This document shows, in pieces, positions 34,794-48,677 of a DNA stretch of 64,000 bases. The DNA comes from Leclercia adecarboxylata (GTDB lineage Bacteria > Pseudomonadota > Gammaproteobacteria > Enterobacterales > Enterobacteriaceae): the NCBI RefSeq assembly GCF_023639785.1, contig NZ_CP098325.1:1736001-1800000 (forward strand), read 5' to 3'. Numbering within the stretch: position 1 is the first letter of the stretch; every line of letters begins with the position of its first letter. A model generated the notes under the pieces. The model had not been told where the DNA came from and ran no database searches. It saw nothing but the letters and a program-made list of their open reading frames with translations. Made by a program: the position numbers and the translations under genes.

Positions 34794-35840
34794 TTAACGC
34801 CCCGCCTTTAACTTCTGGTAATACTCTTCATACAGGCGGCTCGCGTCGCCTACATCGTTCTGCCATTCGCCTTTACTGATGGTTTGCGCATCCGGGTAGA
34901 GCGACTTGTCATTCGCCACTTCTGGACTCAGCAGCTTGCGGGCGGCGAGGTTTGGGGTTGGATAGCCGATAGTCTCTGCCACCTGTTTCGCCACTTCCGG
35001 GCGCAGCAGGAAGTTAATCAGCTTGAGCGCTCCGTCCACGTTTTTGGCATTGGCGGGAATTGCCAGGCTGTCCATCCAGAAGATCCCACCCTCGGCAGGC
35101 CACACTACGTCCAGCGGCGTGCCGGCCTGACGCGCCACCCAGGCCGAACCGTTCCACACCATTCCCAGGTTCACTTCCCCTTCCATATACGGGTTGGCCG
35201 GGTTATCAGAGTTGAAGGCGGCGACGTTAGGCATCAGTTTTTGCAGCTCGTGGTAAGCCGCTTCAATCTCTTTTGGATCGGTGGTGTTACCGGAGTACCC
35301 CAGCTTACGCAGCGCAATCTGGAACACTTCCCGGGCATCGTCGGTCAGCAGCAGTCCGCCTTTGTACTCCGGTTTCCACAGGTCGGCCCAGCTCGTTACC
35401 GATTTCGGATCCATCGCTTCGCTGTTGACCCCGATTGCCGTCGCACCCCAGATATAGGGAATGGAGTAATCATTATTCGGGTCAAACGGCTTGTTGAGCA
35501 TCTCCGGATCGAGGTTTGAGAAATTGGTCAGCTTCGTTTTATCGATCTTCTGGATCATGCCCTCTTTGCGCATCTTGTCGACGAAATAGGTCGACGGGAC
35601 CACCAGATCGTAGGCGCCATCTTTATAGGTTTTAAGCTTGGCATACATGGTTTCATTCGACTCGTAGGTTGAATAAATCACCTTGATGCCGGTCTCTTTG
35701 GTGAACTGCTCCAGCAGGCCTGGCGGCACATACTCGGTCCAGTTATAGAAGTAGAGCGTTTTACTGTCGTCCGCGTGCGCAGCGCTCATACCCATTGCCA
35801 GAGCGCCTGCCGCGAGCAGGTGGCGTGACCATTTTTTCAT
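34794..35840 (-). CDS. potD: Spermidine/putrescine-binding protein PotD
   Basis: The periplasmic polyamine receptor of PotABCD. A 23-residue signal peptide ending in SAAHADD precedes the family N-terminus TLYFYNWTEYVPPG. Polyamine-contact regions such as STYESNETMYAK and NGSAWVARQAG are conserved. The length, 348, equals E. coli. Its start overlaps the end of potC by 4 bp. Confidence 0.97.
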   Translation of the reverse strand: MKKWSRHLLAAGALAMGMSAAHADDSKTLYFYNWTEYVPPGLLEQFTKETGIKVIYSTYESNETMYAKLKTYKDGAYDLVVPSTYFVDKMRKEGMIQKIDKTKLTNFSNLDPEMLNKPFDPNNDYSIPYIWGATAIGVNSEAMDPKSVTSWADLWKPEYKGGLLLTDDAREVFQIALRKLGYSGNTTDPKEIEAAYHELQKLMPNVAAFNSDNPANPYMEGEVNLGMVWNGSAWVARQAGTPLDVVWPAEGGIFWMDSLAIPANAKNVDGALKLINFLLRPEVAKQVAETIGYPTPNLAARKLLSPEVANDKSLYPDAQTISKGEWQNDVGDASRLYEEYYQKLKAGR

Positions 35841-36628
35841 TTTAACGTCCCCTGAGATTTTGTTTTATCACGAGCAATAAGCTGGCTGGCGATAACCAGA
35901 ACCAGCGATAACATCAACAGAATGGTCGCCAGCGCGTTCACCTCCGGTGAGACGCCGACTTTCACCATTGAATAGATCTTCAACGGCAGAATTTCATAGC
36001 TCGGCCCGGTGACAAACGACGAAACCACTACGTCATCCATCGACAGGGTAAAGCTGAGCAGCCATCCTGCCGCCACGGCGGGCATCGCCAGCGGCAGAAT
36101 AATTTTGCGCAGGATGGTCATCTCGCTGGCACCCAGATCCTTTGCCGCCTCCAGCATCCGCACGTCAAAGCCCTTCAGACGGGAGTAGACCGTCACTACC
36201 ACAAAAGGCAGGCAGAAGGTGATATGCGAGAAGAGCAGGGACCAGAAGCCCAGTTGCACCCCCAGCAGCATAAACAGCACCAGCAGCGAGATGGCCATCA
36301 CGATGTCCGGAGACATCATCACCACGAAGAGCATGCCGCTGACGAAGGGCTTGCCGCGAAAACGGTAGCGGTAGAGCGCCACCGCGGTCAGCGAGCCAAT
36401 CAGGGTGGCGAGGGTAGCCGAGAAGATCGCCATCGTCAGGGAGTGTTGCGCCGCCTGCAGCAGGCTGTCGTTGTTTACCAGCAGGCTGTACCACTGGGTG
36501 GTAAAACCCTGCCAGTTGATGCCAAAGCGCGAGCTGTTAAATGAATTCACGATCAAAATAATGATCGGAATGTAGAGATACGCATAAATGGCGGTCATAA
36601 AACCGCCGCGAAGCAGTCGACCGATCAT
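35837..36628 (-). CDS. potC: Spermidine/putrescine permease PotC
   Basis: A six-helix ABC permease of 263 residues. The EAA loop that docks on PotA is at about 178-197 (LEAAKDLGASEMTILRKIIL). It overlaps potB and potD by 4 bp each, as expected for coupled translation of a stoichiometric complex. Confidence 0.96.
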   Translation of the reverse strand: MIGRLLRGGFMTAIYAYLYIPIIILIVNSFNSSRFGINWQGFTTQWYSLLVNNDSLLQAAQHSLTMAIFSATLATLIGSLTAVALYRYRFRGKPFVSGMLFVVMMSPDIVMAISLLVLFMLLGVQLGFWSLLFSHITFCLPFVVVTVYSRLKGFDVRMLEAAKDLGASEMTILRKIILPLAMPAVAAGWLLSFTLSMDDVVVSSFVTGPSYEILPLKIYSMVKVGVSPEVNALATILLMLSLVLVIASQLIARDKTKSQGTLK

Positions 36629-37482
36629 TCAAGGTCACCTTTACTGTTAAGCAGGCGAGACGCGCGCCAGTAGATCAGCAGCATCAGGCCCATCACCAGC
36701 GTGAGGGTGATGCTGGTGGCGGAGCCGAACGGCCAGTCGCGAATATTCAGGAACTGACTCTTGATGACGTTGCCGATGAGCAGGTTTTTGGCGCCGCCCA
36801 TCAGGTCGGAGACGTAGAACAACCCCATCGCCGGCAGCATCACCAGCAGGCAGCCAGCAATGATCCCCGGCATGGTCAGCGGGATGATGATACGGATAAA
36901 GGTCTGCATTTTGCTGGCACCCAGATCTCTTGCCGCCTCCAGCAGAGGCTTGTCCAGCTTCTCAATGCTGGAGTAGAGCGGCATCACCATAAAGGGCAGC
37001 AGGATATAGACCAGCCCTACGATCACCGCGCCGGGGGTGAACATAATGCGGATTGGGGTCTCAATGATTCCGAGCCACAGCAGGAATTCGTTCAGGTAGC
37101 CTTTGGTACTGAGGAAGATCTTCAGGCCGTAGATGCGGATCAGCGAGTTGGTCCAGAACGGCACTATCAGCAGGAACAGCAGCAGCGGGCGCACCTTCGT
37201 GGGCAGTTTCGCCAGAAACCAGGCGAAGGGATAGCCCAGTACCAGGCAGGCCAGGGTGGCCATCAGCGCCATATTAAGGGAATGCAGCAACACCTGGAAA
37301 TAGAGCGGATCGAGCAGGCGCGCGTAGTTTTCCAGCGTAAAGACCAGCGAGACGAAATGCGCATCGTCACGGGTCAGGAAGCTGGTCGCGATAATCATCA
37401 GGTTGGGTAAAAAGACAAACAACACAAGCCAACCGACGATAGTGGCGATCACCACATTCTGGAATTTACTTGTGTTCTTCAT
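36625..37482 (-). CDS. potB: Spermidine/putrescine permease PotB
   Basis: The partner permease of PotC. The start [11 protein letters not shown] at 37482 is used (285 residues), matching the longer E. coli annotation. The EAA loop reads [20 protein letters not shown]. The start lies 17 bp inside the potA end. Confidence 0.95.
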   Translation of the reverse strand: MKNTSKFQNVVIATIVGWLVLFVFLPNLMIIATSFLTRDDAHFVSLVFTLENYARLLDPLYFQVLLHSLNMALMATLACLVLGYPFAWFLAKLPTKVRPLLLFLLIVPFWTNSLIRIYGLKIFLSTKGYLNEFLLWLGIIETPIRIMFTPGAVIVGLVYILLPFMVMPLYSSIEKLDKPLLEAARDLGASKMQTFIRIIIPLTMPGIIAGCLLVMLPAMGLFYVSDLMGGAKNLLIGNVIKSQFLNIRDWPFGSATSITLTLVMGLMLLIYWRASRLLNSKGDLE

Positions 37483-38602
37483 CAGCCAGCACAACCTCCC
37501 AGCTCTCTACCCAGTTAATGACCATTTTTTGATTGAGCGAGTGGTCAAAATCAGGATCGTCTTCGTTAAAGAATTCACTGACCATCACCATCTTGCCGTT
37601 TTCCAGCTCAACGACCGACTCCAGCGTCATCCCTTTGTAGTTGCGCTCACGAATGTAGCCGATTAAACCTTCGACTTCGGTTTCGTCGTGGATCTCGTCG
37701 ACGCGCAGATCTTCCGGACGCAGCAGGACGTTCAGCTGCTGTCCCGGCGCTACGGCAAAATTGACGAAGATATTGCAGGCGCGGCCTTCGACGTTGGCCA
37801 GTACCCGCTGGTCGTCAAGGCGTTCAATAACGGTAGCACTGAAGATGTTGATTTCGCCAATAAAGCTGGCAACAAACAGGTTTTTGGGCTCTTCGTAGAT
37901 CTCGCGCGGCGTGCCGTCCTGCTCGATTTTGCCGTCGCGCATCACCACGATGCGATCGGACATGGTCAGGGCCTCTTCCTGGTCATGGGTGACAAAGACA
38001 AAGGTGATCCCGAGCTTACGCTGCAGCGCTTTTAATTCGTTCTGCATCTGCTTACGCAGCTTGTAGTCCAGCGCGGAGAGGGACTCATCCAGCAGCAGCA
38101 GGCGCGGCTTATTGACCACCGCGCGGGCGATGGCAACACGCTGTTGCTGTCCGCCCGACAGCTGGTGCGGTTTACGCTGGGTAAACGCTTCCAGCTGCAC
38201 CATGCGCAGGGCATCAGTGACGCGTGGGGTGATTTCACTGATAGGGGTTTTTTGCATCCGCAGGCCAAAGGCGACGTTTTCAAAAACCGTCATGTGCGGA
38301 AAAAGAGCGTAACTTTGAAAGACGGTATTAACGTGGCGGTGTTCCGCAGGAACTTGGGTAATGTCCTGATTTTCCAGATGGATATGACCGCGGTCGACGT
38401 TTTCCAGCCCGGCGATAAGGCGAAGCACTGTCGTTTTACCACAGCCCGACGGGCCAAGTAGCGTAAGAAATTCGCCGTTGTTGATCGTTAAATCGAGGTC
38501 GGAAATGACGGTTTTTCCGTCAAAGCTCTTACGAATTCCGGCCAGTTGCACCAACGGTGACAGTGAAGCTGGTTGTGTATTCAATTTTTGATTCAGTCCC
38601 AT
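37466..38602 (-). CDS. potA: Spermidine/putrescine ATPase PotA
   Basis: The ABC ATPase that powers polyamine uptake, 378 residues as in E. coli. Walker [10 protein letters not shown], signature LSGGQQQR, Walker [13 protein letters not shown] and the switch His in FVTHDQEEA are clear. The C-terminal regulatory TOBE domain (about 280-378) is acidic near its end ([12 protein letters not shown]). First gene of potABCD. Confidence 0.97.
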   Translation of the reverse strand: MGLNQKLNTQPASLSPLVQLAGIRKSFDGKTVISDLDLTINNGEFLTLLGPSGCGKTTVLRLIAGLENVDRGHIHLENQDITQVPAEHRHVNTVFQSYALFPHMTVFENVAFGLRMQKTPISEITPRVTDALRMVQLEAFTQRKPHQLSGGQQQRVAIARAVVNKPRLLLLDESLSALDYKLRKQMQNELKALQRKLGITFVFVTHDQEEALTMSDRIVVMRDGKIEQDGTPREIYEEPKNLFVASFIGEINIFSATVIERLDDQRVLANVEGRACNIFVNFAVAPGQQLNVLLRPEDLRVDEIHDETEVEGLIGYIRERNYKGMTLESVVELENGKMVMVSEFFNEDDPDFDHSLNQKMVINWVESWEVVLADEEHK

Positions 38603-38850
38603 ATAGACGCTGCAAATACTTATCGCAGCGGGGTTTGTGGTTAACCACCTTGGTGAAACGTAATGAGGGCGGACATTCTACGGGAAACCTCTGCGATCGC
38701 CAATCCCTGTTACCCATTGATAAGCTACATTTATTAGCAAAGAGTGAGATAAACGGAAATATTCTCGTTTACGGGATAATAGTGACCTGACGCAATATTT
38801 GGGTTTTGATGCTTATTGATAATGTTGTCACAAAAAGTGAGGGTGACTGC
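38603..38850. promoter_or_regulatory. Divergent gap between potA and pepT
   Basis: A 248-bp gap between divergent genes. TTTATTAGCAAAGAGTGAGA and GGGATAATAGTG (38773-38784) include a TATAAT-like hexamer (GATAAT) that may serve pepT. I saw no FNR palindrome, although pepT is anaerobically induced in Salmonella. No gene is seen. Confidence 0.4.
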
Positions 38851-40077
38851 ATGGATAAATTACTTGAGCGTTTTTTACAGTACGTAGCGATGGATACCCA
38901 ATCTAAGCCGGGTGTCCGCCAGGTGCCAAGCACCGAAGGCCAGTGGAAACTGTTACAGCTGTTAAAAAACCAGCTGGAGGAGATGGGGCTCATCAACGTG
39001 ACCTTGAGCGAAAAGGGGACGGTAATGGGCACGCTACCTGCGAATGTCAGCGGAGATATTCCTGCCATCGGTTTTATTTCCCATGTCGATACCTCACCGG
39101 ATTTTAGCGGTAAAAACGTCAATCCGCAGATTGTTGAGAATTATCGGGGCGGTGACATCGCTCTCGGCATCGGCGATGAAGTGCTTTCGCCGGTGATGTT
39201 CCCGGTTTTACACCAGCTGCTCGGCCAGACCCTGATCACCACCGACGGCAAAACGCTGCTGGGTGCCGATGATAAAGCGGGCGTGGCGGAGATCATGACC
39301 GCGCTGGCGGTGCTGAAAAATAATAACGTTCCCCACGGCGATATTCGCGTCGCCTTTACCCCTGATGAAGAGGTGGGCAAAGGGGCGAAGCATTTCGACG
39401 TCGAGGCATTTGATGCCCGCTGGGCCTATACCGTCGACGGCGGCGGCGTGGGCGAACTGGAGTTTGAAAATTTCAATGCCGCGTCGGTGAATATCCGTAT
39501 CGTCGGCAATAACGTTCACCCGGGTACCGCGAAAGGGGTGATGGTCAACGCGTTGTCGCTGGCAGCCCGCATTCATGCCGACGTCCCGGCGGAGGAGAGC
39601 CCCGAGAAAACCGAAGGCTATGAAGGCTTTTACCATCTCACCAGCATCAAAGGAACGGTGGATCGCGCGGACATGCACTACATCATCCGTGACTTTACCC
39701 GCGAAGGCTTTGAAGCGCGTAAACGGAAGATGATGGACATTGCCAAAAAGGTGGGTAAAGGGCTACACCCGGACTGCTACATTGAGCTGGTCATTGAAGA
39801 CAGCTATTACAATATGCATGAAAAGGTGATCGAGCATCCCTATATCCTCGAGGTGGCGCAGCAGGCGATGCGCGACTGCGACGTCGAACCCATTCTCAAA
39901 CCGATCCGGGGCGGCACCGATGGCGCCCAGCTTTCGTTTATGGGCCTGCCGTGCCCGAACCTGTTTACCGGCGGCTATAACTATCACGGCAAGCATGAGT
40001 TTGTGACGCTTGAAGGAATGGAAAAAGCCGTGCAGGTAATAGTGCGGATTGCCGAGCTAACGGCGAAGCAGCAGTAG
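38851..40077 (+). CDS. pepT: Peptidase T (tripeptidase) PepT
   Basis: An M20B zinc aminopeptidase that removes the N-terminal residue from tripeptides in the cytoplasm. The start ATG 38851 ([17 protein letters not shown]) gives 408 residues. Metal ligands are visible in [21 protein letters not shown] and [11 protein letters not shown]. It is monocistronic, divergent from potA and followed by a REP pair. Confidence 0.97.
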   Translation: MDKLLERFLQYVAMDTQSKPGVRQVPSTEGQWKLLQLLKNQLEEMGLINVTLSEKGTVMGTLPANVSGDIPAIGFISHVDTSPDFSGKNVNPQIVENYRGGDIALGIGDEVLSPVMFPVLHQLLGQTLITTDGKTLLGADDKAGVAEIMTALAVLKNNNVPHGDIRVAFTPDEEVGKGAKHFDVEAFDARWAYTVDGGGVGELEFENFNAASVNIRIVGNNVHPGTAKGVMVNALSLAARIHADVPAEESPEKTEGYEGFYHLTSIKGTVDRADMHYIIRDFTREGFEARKRKMMDIAKKVGKGLHPDCYIELVIEDSYYNMHEKVIEHPYILEVAQQAMRDCDVEPILKPIRGGTDGAQLSFMGLPCPNLFTGGYNYHGKHEFVTLEGMEKAVQVIVRIAELTAKQQ

Positions 40078-40085
40078 TCGTTTGA

Positions 40086-40142
40086 GGCCGGGTGGCGGCT
40101 GCTCGATCATTGTAGGCCGGGCAAACAACGTGCCGCCCGGCG
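40086..40142. repeat. REP pair (BIME) upstream of the RAYT gene
   Basis: GCCGGGTGGCGGCTGC near 40086-40101 and the inverted GGCCGGGCAAACAACGTGCC with GCCCGGC near 40113-40142. It forms the left flank of the transposase gene at 40170. Confidence 0.82.
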
Positions 40143-40169
40143 TTTCCACAAATGAGGAAGGAACCTCAC

Positions 40170-40661
40170 ATGTCAAACTACCGACGTCACTACGTGCCGG
40201 GCGGGGCCTGGTTTTTCACCGTTAATCTGCAAAACCGTCACAGCGATCTGCTGACGCGCCATATCGATACGCTCCGTTTGGTCACGCAATGCGTTAAACG
40301 TGCAAAGCCTTTTCTGATCAATGCCTGGGTGGTTTTGCCCGAACACATGCACTGCATCTGGACGTTACCAGAAAACGACAGCGACTACTCAGGCCGCTGG
40401 CGGGACATAAAGAAAAACTTCACCCGAAAGCTGGGGATGTCAGGCATCTGGCAACCACGGTTCTGGGAACATACTATCCGGAATGAAAACGACCTGCGCA
40501 GACACACCGATTACATCTATATCAATCCGTTAAAGCATGGCTATGTGACGCGCGTTAAGGACTGGCCATATTCCACCTTTCATCGCGATGTGCGTGAAGG
40601 GATTTACCCGGAAGACTGGGGGGGAGAGGTGGAGGATTTTGACGCCGGAGAGCGCCGTTAA
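40170..40661 (+). CDS. rayT: REP-associated tyrosine transposase (RAYT), Y1_Tnp family
   Basis: A 163-residue IS200/IS605-like single-strand transposase thought to recognise REP hairpins. The HUH motif is visible in LPEHMHCIWTLP, and the catalytic Tyr is probably in HTDYIYINPLKHG. The start MSNYRRHYVPGG at 40170 is preferred over the ATG 18 bp upstream. REP pairs on both sides, within 30 bp, are the arrangement expected of a REPtron. It has no counterpart between pepT and roxA in E. coli K-12. Confidence 0.92.
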   Translation: MSNYRRHYVPGGAWFFTVNLQNRHSDLLTRHIDTLRLVTQCVKRAKPFLINAWVVLPEHMHCIWTLPENDSDYSGRWRDIKKNFTRKLGMSGIWQPRFWEHTIRNENDLRRHTDYIYINPLKHGYVTRVKDWPYSTFHRDVREGIYPEDWGGEVEDFDAGERR

Positions 40662-40665
40662 AAAA

Positions 40666-40745
40666 GCCGGGTGGCGGCTGCGCCTTACCCGGCCTACTCG
40701 AACGTTGTAGCTTTTGTAGGCCCGGTAAGCGAAGCGCCACCGGGC
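40666..40745. repeat. REP pair (BIME) downstream of the RAYT gene
   Basis: GCCGGGTGGCGGCTGCGCCT then TACCCGGCCTAC (40666-40697), and the inverted GTAGGCCCGGTAAGCGAAGC then GCCACCGGGC (40716-40745). The second unit is almost identical to the one at 34752. Confidence 0.88.
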
Positions 40746-40753
40746 GTTGGGAA

Positions 40754-41875
40754 TCAGTCCTCGAAGAACCAGTACCCGCTGTTGACCAGCGCTGCGAGCA
40801 TGGCGAGGAAGGAGGGATCTTCCAGGGCATCACCGAAATGCCCGGCGTTCAGCACCATATGGCTGGCAAGGGCGTCCAACGCCGGGCGGTGCGGGGAATC
40901 CAGCTGTTCACCATTGACGAAAACAGCGTCGCCAATGCGCAACACGCGTAATCCGCCCAGACGCGCCAGCTTATCGCCCTGCTGCAACGCATCGTATATC
41001 TCATCCGGCTGATAAGGCGGCTCTGGCAGAGAGACGTCTAGTTCGTGGCGGGACTGGCTAATAAACTCCCCGAACCACTGGTTGAAATGCTCAGGCTTGT
41101 TAATCATATCCAGCATCATCCCGCGCAGCTGATCCAGCTCCTGGGGCAGAATATCGGCCGGATGTTCCCGGGCAGGAACCGCCGGATCGCTGAAACGATG
41201 GCTGCCCAGCTCGCGCTGCAGAACGTAATCGGCAAACCCGCTGATCATCTCGCGGCCGCTTGGCGCGCGGAAGCCCACCGAATAGTTCATCGAGTTCTCA
41301 AGGGAGTAACCCTCGTGCGGGAAGCCCGGCGGAATGTAGAGAATGTCGCCCGGCTCCAGCTCTTCGTCGATGATGCCGACAAAAGGATCGACCTGCAGCA
41401 GGTCAGGGTGCGGGCAGTGCTGTTTCATTGGCACCTTCTCACCCACGCGCCAGCGGCGGCGGCCGGTACCCTGGATAATGAAAACGTCGTACTGATCCAG
41501 ATGCGGACCAACGCCGCCGCCGGGCACGGAGAAGGAGATCATCAGATCGTCCATCCGCCAGTCGGGCAGGGCACGGAACGGCAGCATCAGGGCTGCGGCG
41601 GGCTGATGCCAGTGGTTAACCGCCTGCACGAGTAATGACCAGTTGCTCTCGCCCAGATGGTCGTAGCTTTCAAACGGACCGTGGCTGACCTGCCATTTCC
41701 CGTCCTGATGGCTGACGAGACGGCTGTCAACTTCACTCTCCATGGCCAGACCGGCCAGTTCATCCGGAGAGATGGGATCGACGAAATTGGCGATGCCGCG
41801 TTTCAGAACAACCGGACGCTTTTGCCAGTAACGTTCGATAAAGTCGGGCCAGTTAAGGGCTAATTGATAATCCAT
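40754..41875 (-). CDS. roxA: 50S ribosomal protein L16 3-hydroxylase RoxA
   Basis: A JmjC-type Fe(II)/2-oxoglutarate oxygenase (YcfD) that hydroxylates Arg81 of ribosomal protein L16. The iron facial triad begins in GPHLDQYDVF (His and Asp), and the distal His lies in PPGFPHEGYS. The 373-residue length and C-terminal winged-helix-like region match the family. It is downstream of phoPQ on the same strand but separated by 89 bp. Confidence 0.95.
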   Translation of the reverse strand: MDYQLALNWPDFIERYWQKRPVVLKRGIANFVDPISPDELAGLAMESEVDSRLVSHQDGKWQVSHGPFESYDHLGESNWSLLVQAVNHWHQPAAALMLPFRALPDWRMDDLMISFSVPGGGVGPHLDQYDVFIIQGTGRRRWRVGEKVPMKQHCPHPDLLQVDPFVGIIDEELEPGDILYIPPGFPHEGYSLENSMNYSVGFRAPSGREMISGFADYVLQRELGSHRFSDPAVPAREHPADILPQELDQLRGMMLDMINKPEHFNQWFGEFISQSRHELDVSLPEPPYQPDEIYDALQQGDKLARLGGLRVLRIGDAVFVNGEQLDSPHRPALDALASHMVLNAGHFGDALEDPSFLAMLAALVNSGYWFFED

Positions 41876-41964
41876 ATTTATATTCCGCAGGCTTTTACTA
41901 GCTCGGATTATAACGGAAGCACGGCCGCCTGCGTGTGAGAATCACGCTTTTTTCACCTGAGGGC

Positions 41965-43428
41965 TCAACTATCGTCGCTTGTCAGGTGCTGGCGGCCAAA
42001 TATCGCCTCCATTCGGGCGCCGCCCAGCAGGCTGTCGCTGGTCTCGATCCGGCCGTCATACTGCTCCACAATGTCGCGGGCGACCGAGAGACCAACCCCC
42101 TGACCGGGGCGCAACGTATCGGCGCGCTGGCCGCGGTCGAAGACCTGGTCGCGTTTACCCTGCGGGATCCCGGGACCATCATCCTCAACAATAATGTACA
42201 GCCGATCTTCCCCCTGGCGGGCCGACACTTCGACAAACTCCAGGCAGTATTTACAGGCGTTATCGAGCAGGTTGCCCATCACTTCCATAAAATCGTTTTT
42301 CTCGCCCACGAAGCTGATTTCGGGCGAGATATCGAGGGTGATGTTCACCCCTTTGCGCTGATATACCTTATTCAGGGCAGAGGTCAGGCTGTCGAGCAGC
42401 GGGGCAACGGGATGCAGCTCCCGGCTCAGCAGCGTGCTGCCGGTTCGCATGCTGGCCCGGTGCAGGTAGTAACCGATCTGCTGGGAAATACGGCTGATCT
42501 GCTCCAGCATCACCGGCTCTGCTTCATCGGCGCTGAGCTTAGCGCTACGCAGGGATCGCATAGTGCTCTGCATCACCGCCAGCGGGGTTTTCAGGCTATG
42601 GGTCAGATCCGTGAGGGTGGTGCGGTACTTATCGTAACGTTCGCGCTCGCTTTTCAGCAGGCGGTTCAGGTTGCTCACCAGGCTGGTAAGCTCCCGGGTG
42701 GTGTTCGGGTCGAGTTTTTCCCGGTGATGTTCTTCCAGTTCACGCACCTCTTTCGCCAGCGACTCGATAGGGCGCAGGCTCCACCAGGCGGCCAGCCAGA
42801 GCAGGGGGATCACCAGCAGCAGGTTCGCGGCCAGCACGTACACGAACCAGTTCCACACCATATAAGAGCGTTTTAGCTCCACCGGAATAGTGTCGATGAC
42901 CACAATCGTCAACTGGGGCATCTCTATCGTGGCGGGGTAGATGTTTACCGCCACCGAGTGGGTCAGCTCGCTGTCGTCATCATCCTCGCGGATCTCGGCC
43001 AGCTCCTGCTGCATATTGTGGTTGTCACCCACCAGCACGCTGGTGGCATCGACATTGGCCTCCAGTTCGTGAAAACCGTTGGTCCGTAGCCACTCGGGAC
43101 GAATGCTTTTTATCAGCCAGGGGACGTCGCGCTGGGCCCACAGCAGTTTGCCTTTTTCATCGTAAATCAGGGACATGGTCGGGCTCTGGCGATCCAGATG
43201 CTCCGGCATATCAATGCTGATTTTACCGTCTTCCCATTTCGCGAGGGTATAGAACAGATTGCTCTCCCCGCGCAGCAGGCGGAAGGTGGTTTTGTCGAAG
43301 CTGACGCTGTAGCCCACCAGCGCCACCATCCCATAGGCCAGTGAAAGCACCAGCACCACGACCGCCGTCGCCAGCAGGAAACGAAACCGCAGCGACAGAG
43401 GCAGAATGTGACGCAGGAATTTTTTCAT
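41965..43428 (-). CDS. phoQ: Sensor histidine kinase PhoQ
   Basis: Senses low Mg2+, acid and cationic peptides, and phosphorylates or dephosphorylates PhoP. Two membrane helices (about 17-40 and 195-215) enclose the periplasmic sensor, whose acidic patch ([13 protein letters not shown]) is intact. A HAMP follows, then the H-box [14 protein letters not shown]. The N box is [10 protein letters not shown] and the G boxes are EDDGPGIP and GQGVGLSVA. It begins immediately after phoP. Confidence 0.97.
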   Translation of the reverse strand: MKKFLRHILPLSLRFRFLLATAVVVLVLSLAYGMVALVGYSVSFDKTTFRLLRGESNLFYTLAKWEDGKISIDMPEHLDRQSPTMSLIYDEKGKLLWAQRDVPWLIKSIRPEWLRTNGFHELEANVDATSVLVGDNHNMQQELAEIREDDDDSELTHSVAVNIYPATIEMPQLTIVVIDTIPVELKRSYMVWNWFVYVLAANLLLVIPLLWLAAWWSLRPIESLAKEVRELEEHHREKLDPNTTRELTSLVSNLNRLLKSERERYDKYRTTLTDLTHSLKTPLAVMQSTMRSLRSAKLSADEAEPVMLEQISRISQQIGYYLHRASMRTGSTLLSRELHPVAPLLDSLTSALNKVYQRKGVNITLDISPEISFVGEKNDFMEVMGNLLDNACKYCLEFVEVSARQGEDRLYIIVEDDGPGIPQGKRDQVFDRGQRADTLRPGQGVGLSVARDIVEQYDGRIETSDSLLGGARMEAIFGRQHLTSDDS

Positions 43429-44100
43429 TTAGCGTAATTCGAAAAGGTAGCCCTGTCCGCGCACGGTGGTGATGACATCCTCCGGGTACTGGGCCTGAAT
43501 TTTCTTGCGCAGACGTCCCATCAGAACGTCGATGGTGTGGCTTTCGCGCAGCTCCGCGTCAGGGTAGAGCTGGAGCATCAGGGAATCTTTGCTCACCACC
43601 TTGCCGCTGTTGCGGATCAGCGTCTCCATAATGGTGTACTCAAAGGCCGTCAGCCTGATCACTTCGTCATTGATCGAAAGTTCGCGACGGGAGAGATCGA
43701 CCTGAAACGGCGGAATGGTGATCACCTGCGAGGCCAGACCGCTGTTGCGGCGCATCAACGCCTGCATGCGGGCGGCCACCTCTTCGATATGGAAAGGTTT
43801 CGTCACGTAGTCATCAGCACCGGCGCTGAGCACTTCTACCTTATCCTGCCAGCCTTCGCGGGCGGTTAAGACCAGCACTGGCAAAGAGACATCGTGGCTG
43901 CGCCAGCGGCGGATCAGCGACAGGCCATCTTCATCAGGCAGACCCAGGTCAACGATGGCGATATCGGGAAGGTGTTCATTGAGATAGTAATCGGCTTCTT
44001 TGGCATCTTCGGCATCATCCACCTGATGCCCCATTTCCTGAAGCTGAACTTTCAGGTGATGGCGTAGCAACGCATTATCCTCAACAACCAGAACGCGCAT
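43429..44100 (-). CDS. phoP: Response regulator PhoP
   Basis: An OmpR-family regulator of Mg2+ homeostasis and lipid A modification genes. The receiver domain has the phospho-acceptor Asp in [12 protein letters not shown] and Lys in VTKPFH. The C-terminal winged helix covers about 125-223. Two consecutive ATG codons stand at the start; the second (44100) gives the 223 residues usual for the family. A perfect PhoP box lies upstream. Confidence 0.97.
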   Translation of the reverse strand: MRVLVVEDNALLRHHLKVQLQEMGHQVDDAEDAKEADYYLNEHLPDIAIVDLGLPDEDGLSLIRRWRSHDVSLPVLVLTAREGWQDKVEVLSAGADDYVTKPFHIEEVAARMQALMRRNSGLASQVITIPPFQVDLSRRELSINDEVIRLTAFEYTIMETLIRNSGKVVSKDSLMLQLYPDAELRESHTIDVLMGRLRKKIQAQYPEDVITTVRGQGYLFELR

Positions 44101-44162
44101 CATCGCTTCTCCCTAATATTAATGGTCAGAGTAGTTTAACGCTGATTATGTTGTGGCGGGGA

Positions 44163-44179
44163 TAAACATTTCGTAAACC
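44163..44179 (-). promoter_or_regulatory. PhoP box of the phoPQ promoter
   Basis: On the minus strand GGTTTACGAAATGTTTA is the direct repeat (T/G)GTTTA-N5-(T/G)GTTTA. A CATAAT -10 hexamer follows 12 bp downstream, the spacing used at PhoP-activated promoters. It supports positive autoregulation. Confidence 0.9.
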
Positions 44180-44224
44180 GGAGGGGAGGAACCCTCTTTC
44201 CGGGCGGAAAGAGGGTCAAAAGCG

Positions 44225-46244
<2,020 letters not shown>

Positions 46245-46271
46245 ACTTGCTCCTTTCTGTGTGTTATCGCA

Positions 46272-47896
<1,625 letters not shown>

Positions 47897-47909
47897 AAGG
47901 CTCTCCTTG

Positions 47910-48560
47910 TTAAGTAACGTCCCGCCACTCACCGTTGACGAGGCTATCCAGCGTATAACTGCCCATGGCGTAGCGGATCAGGCGCAGTGTCGGATGGCCG
48001 ACATGGGCCGTCATGCGACGCACCTGGCGGTTGCGGCCTTCATAAAGGGTAACTTTGATCCACGAAACGGGAATAGATTTACGCTCGCGGATGGGCGGGT
48101 TGCGCGGCCAGAGCCACTCTGGTTCATTGACCAGCTCAATGCCTGCGGGCAGGGTAGGACCGTCGTTCAGCGTCACGCCATTACGCAACGCCGTCAGCGC
48201 CGCCTCGTCCGGCACGCCTTCAACCTGCACATAGTATATTTTGCCGGTGCGCTTACCGGGCTGGGTTAGCCTGGCCTGCAGTTCACCGTCATTGGTGAGC
48301 ACCATCAGCCCTTCGCTGTCGCGATCGAGTCGGCCTGCGGCATAGACCCCTTCTACAGGGATGTAATCTTTCAACGTGCTGCGCCCGGCTTCGTCGGTAA
48401 ACTGCGGCAGGACATCGTAGGGTTTATTGAACAGAATGACGCGTGTCGGCGCGCGTTGCTTGCGCGGTCTGGACGCTTGTCGTGTGCTGAATCGTTCAAC
48501 CCGGTGATTTCTAAAAGAAGTTTTCTGCATGGTATTTTCAGACGTTATCAATTGCCGCAT
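47910..48560 (-). CDS. rluE: 23S rRNA pseudouridine(2457) synthase RluE
   Basis: An RsuA-type pseudouridine synthase acting at U2457 of 23S rRNA. The catalytic Asp lies in [13 protein letters not shown]; conserved [20 protein letters not shown] and LIRYAMG follow. The basic N-terminal tail of about 40 residues lacks an S4 domain, as for RluE. 216 residues against 217 in E. coli. It is divergent from icd. Confidence 0.95.
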   Translation of the reverse strand: MRQLITSENTMQKTSFRNHRVERFSTRQASRPRKQRAPTRVILFNKPYDVLPQFTDEAGRSTLKDYIPVEGVYAAGRLDRDSEGLMVLTNDGELQARLTQPGKRTGKIYYVQVEGVPDEAALTALRNGVTLNDGPTLPAGIELVNEPEWLWPRNPPIRERKSIPVSWIKVTLYEGRNRQVRRMTAHVGHPTLRLIRYAMGSYTLDSLVNGEWRDVT

Positions 48561-48677
48561 TATAGCCTAATAACGAATACCTTTCATGGCGCCAGACATT
48601 CAGGTACTATCGATAGGCTCATTACAAATTATTAACATAAGATCAGTAACAACCAGAAGCGCTCGAAGGAGAGGTTA

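Noticed and set aside
38770..38850. FNR site upstream of pepT
   Set aside because: TTGATGCTTATTGATAA has one good half-site but the second half is not in inverted orientation.
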